64,000 nucleotides of DNA from Chloroflexus sp. MS-G (GTDB lineage: Bacteria; Chloroflexota; Chloroflexia; Chloroflexales; Chloroflexaceae), in the NCBI RefSeq assembly GCF_000735195.1, contig NZ_JPIM01000003.1, positions 1 to 64,000 on the forward strand. The letters are read 5' to 3'. The notes under the pieces are model-generated. The model searched no databases and was not told where the DNA came from. It saw only the letters and a program-made list of their open reading frames with translations. Positions 63,001 through 64,000 of this stretch are shown here, in pieces (within the stretch, counting starts at the first letter, position 1; the number at the start of each line of letters is the position of its first letter). The translations under genes and the position numbers were made by a program.

Positions 63001-64000
63001 CTAATTCAAGACTGGCAAGTCTACGACCTCGATATTATCCAAACCGCCGTAGATCGTCCACCATGGCTTGGCACCCTTCGCAAGGGTTTCATTTAGCGCG
63101 GTAATGTTGGCGACACCACGATCTTCCAGCCATGATTCGAGTGCACTAAGGCCCTGCTGCGCGTAGACCGGAATACCGTCTTGCCAAGTTGCGCGTCCGC
63201 ACAGGACACCGGCGAATGGTGTACCGGCCTCGGCGGCCAGTTCGAGCGTCTCACGGAACACCTCATCGGAAACACCGGCGCTCAGATAGATAAAGGGTTT
63301 ACGAGCGGCATCGGCTGCCTGGCGGAAGTACTCTTTGGCCTCTTCGCGGCTATACGCTTTCTGGCCGCAAAAAACTCGCATACCCTCAACAAACTTTACA
63401 TTCACCGGCACTTCCACCTTCAGCACATCAACACCGTACTGCGGCTTGGAGAACTCGGCCATGTACGCAGTCACGTACTTTGGTTTGACCAACGCGAATT
63501 CAAAGCTCTTCTCATCACCAACCGTATCGTCATAAGCAATAGGCTCGAGGAAGAATGGAATATCGTTTGCCGCACACTCCGCGCCGACTCGTTCGATGAA
63601 AGCGTGCTTTACATCATTGATTGCCGCATCATCAAAGGGATTGTAATAAAGGAGAATCTTGATCGCATCCGCGCCAGCCTCCTTCAGGCGTCGCACGCTC
63701 CAGGTATCGAGCAGATCGGGCAGACGTCCGCGTACCGAGGCATCGTAGCCGGTCTTTTCATAAGCCAGCAACACACCGGTACCCGGCGCACGTTGCGCAA
63801 TGGCCGGTAACCCATATTCGGGATCCATCAAAATGGCACTGGCATAGCGGGTCAAAATGCGGGTAACGGCTGTTTTGAACACGGTTAAATCTTCGCTCGT
63901 TGCTTCGGCGCCACGGGCTTTAGCAATCGCCTTCTTCAATGAACCGCGCTGATCCATTGCCGCTGCGGCAATAATGCCGTTAGCATCTGCACAAGCTTGA
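63001..64000 (-). CDS. LacD-type tagatose-bisphosphate aldolase family protein (5' end outside window)
   Basis: The frame stays open to the window edge; upstream of the only internal ATG (63957) it reads ACADANGIIAAAAMDQRGSL, and DQRGSL near the start of a barrel is the conserved opening of LacD-like aldolases, so the real start is beyond 64000. TIM-barrel with the Schiff-base Lys probably in AGADAIKILLYYN or DVLKVEVPVN, and FFLEPIAYDD. The family cleaves tagatose 1,6-bisphosphate or related sugar phosphates; in other bacteria close relatives are of unsure specificity. At least 333 residues. Confidence 0.82.
   Translation of the reverse strand, partial: QACADANGIIAAAAMDQRGSLKKAIAKARGAEATSEDLTVFKTAVTRILTRYASAILMDPEYGLPAIAQRAPGTGVLLAYEKTGYDASVRGRLPDLLDTWSVRRLKEAGADAIKILLYYNPFDDAAINDVKHAFIERVGAECAANDIPFFLEPIAYDDTVGDEKSFEFALVKPKYVTAYMAEFSKPQYGVDVLKVEVPVNVKFVEGMRVFCGQKAYSREEAKEYFRQAADAARKPFIYLSAGVSDEVFRETLELAAEAGTPFAGVLCGRATWQDGIPVYAQQGLSALESWLEDRGVANITALNETLAKGAKPWWTIYGGLDNIEVVDLPVLN

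Noticed and set aside
1..64000. tRNA, rRNA, tmRNA or CRISPR features
   Set aside because: Scanning the spacers for T-arm and anticodon patterns, and for regularly spaced direct repeats, gave nothing convincing.

Overview
The window reads as chromosomal DNA from a Chloroflexus-like filamentous anoxygenic phototroph (phylum Chloroflexota). This is inferred from gene content and style: a CrtI-type phytoene desaturase, a ba3-type (B-family) cytochrome oxidase cluster with a small subunit IIa, a plant/cyanobacterial-style Ycf45 ATPase, Pdx-type vitamin B6 synthesis, an NAD-malic enzyme with an N-terminal ACT domain, very long BTAD/AAA regulators, Thr/Pro-rich lipoprotein linkers, and moderately GC-rich genes separated by repeat-laden spacers. 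I see no rRNA, tRNA, CRISPR array, prophage or complete insertion sequence. The species cannot be fixed by eye.

Layout. 1-6.0 kb: tail of a Thr/Pro-rich protein, a membrane protein, holA, rpsT (minus, TTG start), murJ and crtI. 6.7-9.7 kb: sco-coxIIa-coxB-coxA. 10.2-12.3 kb: oppD-oppF without permeases. 12.5-16.2 kb: a phosphoribosyltransferase coupled to a 1014-residue BTAD/AAA/TPR regulator. 16.3-17.8 kb: a short c-di-AMP-receptor-like protein with a glycosyltransferase behind a strong promoter. 18-19.8 kb: peptide-binding lipoprotein. 20.2-26.9 kb: an eight-gene minus-strand run, pdxS-pdxT-GNAT-like-ycf45-tmk-darA-zinc-ribbon-P1 peptidase. 27-29.7 kb: small membrane proteins and a CPBP protease. 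30-36 kb: thiolase, response-regulator/PP2C phosphatase, glycosyltransferase, FprA-type reductase. 36.4-39 kb: proA-gatD and small genes. 39.5-45 kb: malic enzyme, two extracytoplasmic metallopeptidase-like proteins, htpX. 45.4-49.5 kb: ring-cleaving dioxygenase, orphan NarL-type regulator, PHP-AlbA-repeat protein. 50.5-57.5 kb: tyrosine recombinase, then hydrolase, S10 peptidase, obg, tatA, glycosyltransferase, lepB. 57.7-62.4 kb: a plus-strand run of a radical-SAM-like protein, a U32 protein and an M29-like protein. 63-64 kb: a LacD-type aldolase running off the window.

The most unusual points are: (1) a dispersed inverted-repeat element whose terminal sequence TAGAGCCTATCCG (or a close variant) sits on the stop codons of three unrelated genes (12.3, 33.4 and 62.4 kb); (2) the 57.7-62.4 kb run, where a U32 iron-sulfur-type protein is flanked by two proteins that keep their family fold signatures but have lost catalytic residues (all three radical-SAM cysteines in one, at least four of six M29 metal ligands in the other); (3) a PHP-AlbA fusion with a repeated C-terminal module I cannot name; (4) the tmk-darA linkage, known from Firmicutes, plus a second shortened DarA-like paralog; (5) several families of intergenic hairpin repeats; (6) a perfect-consensus promoter embedded in an AT-rich palindromic island with no obvious large gene.
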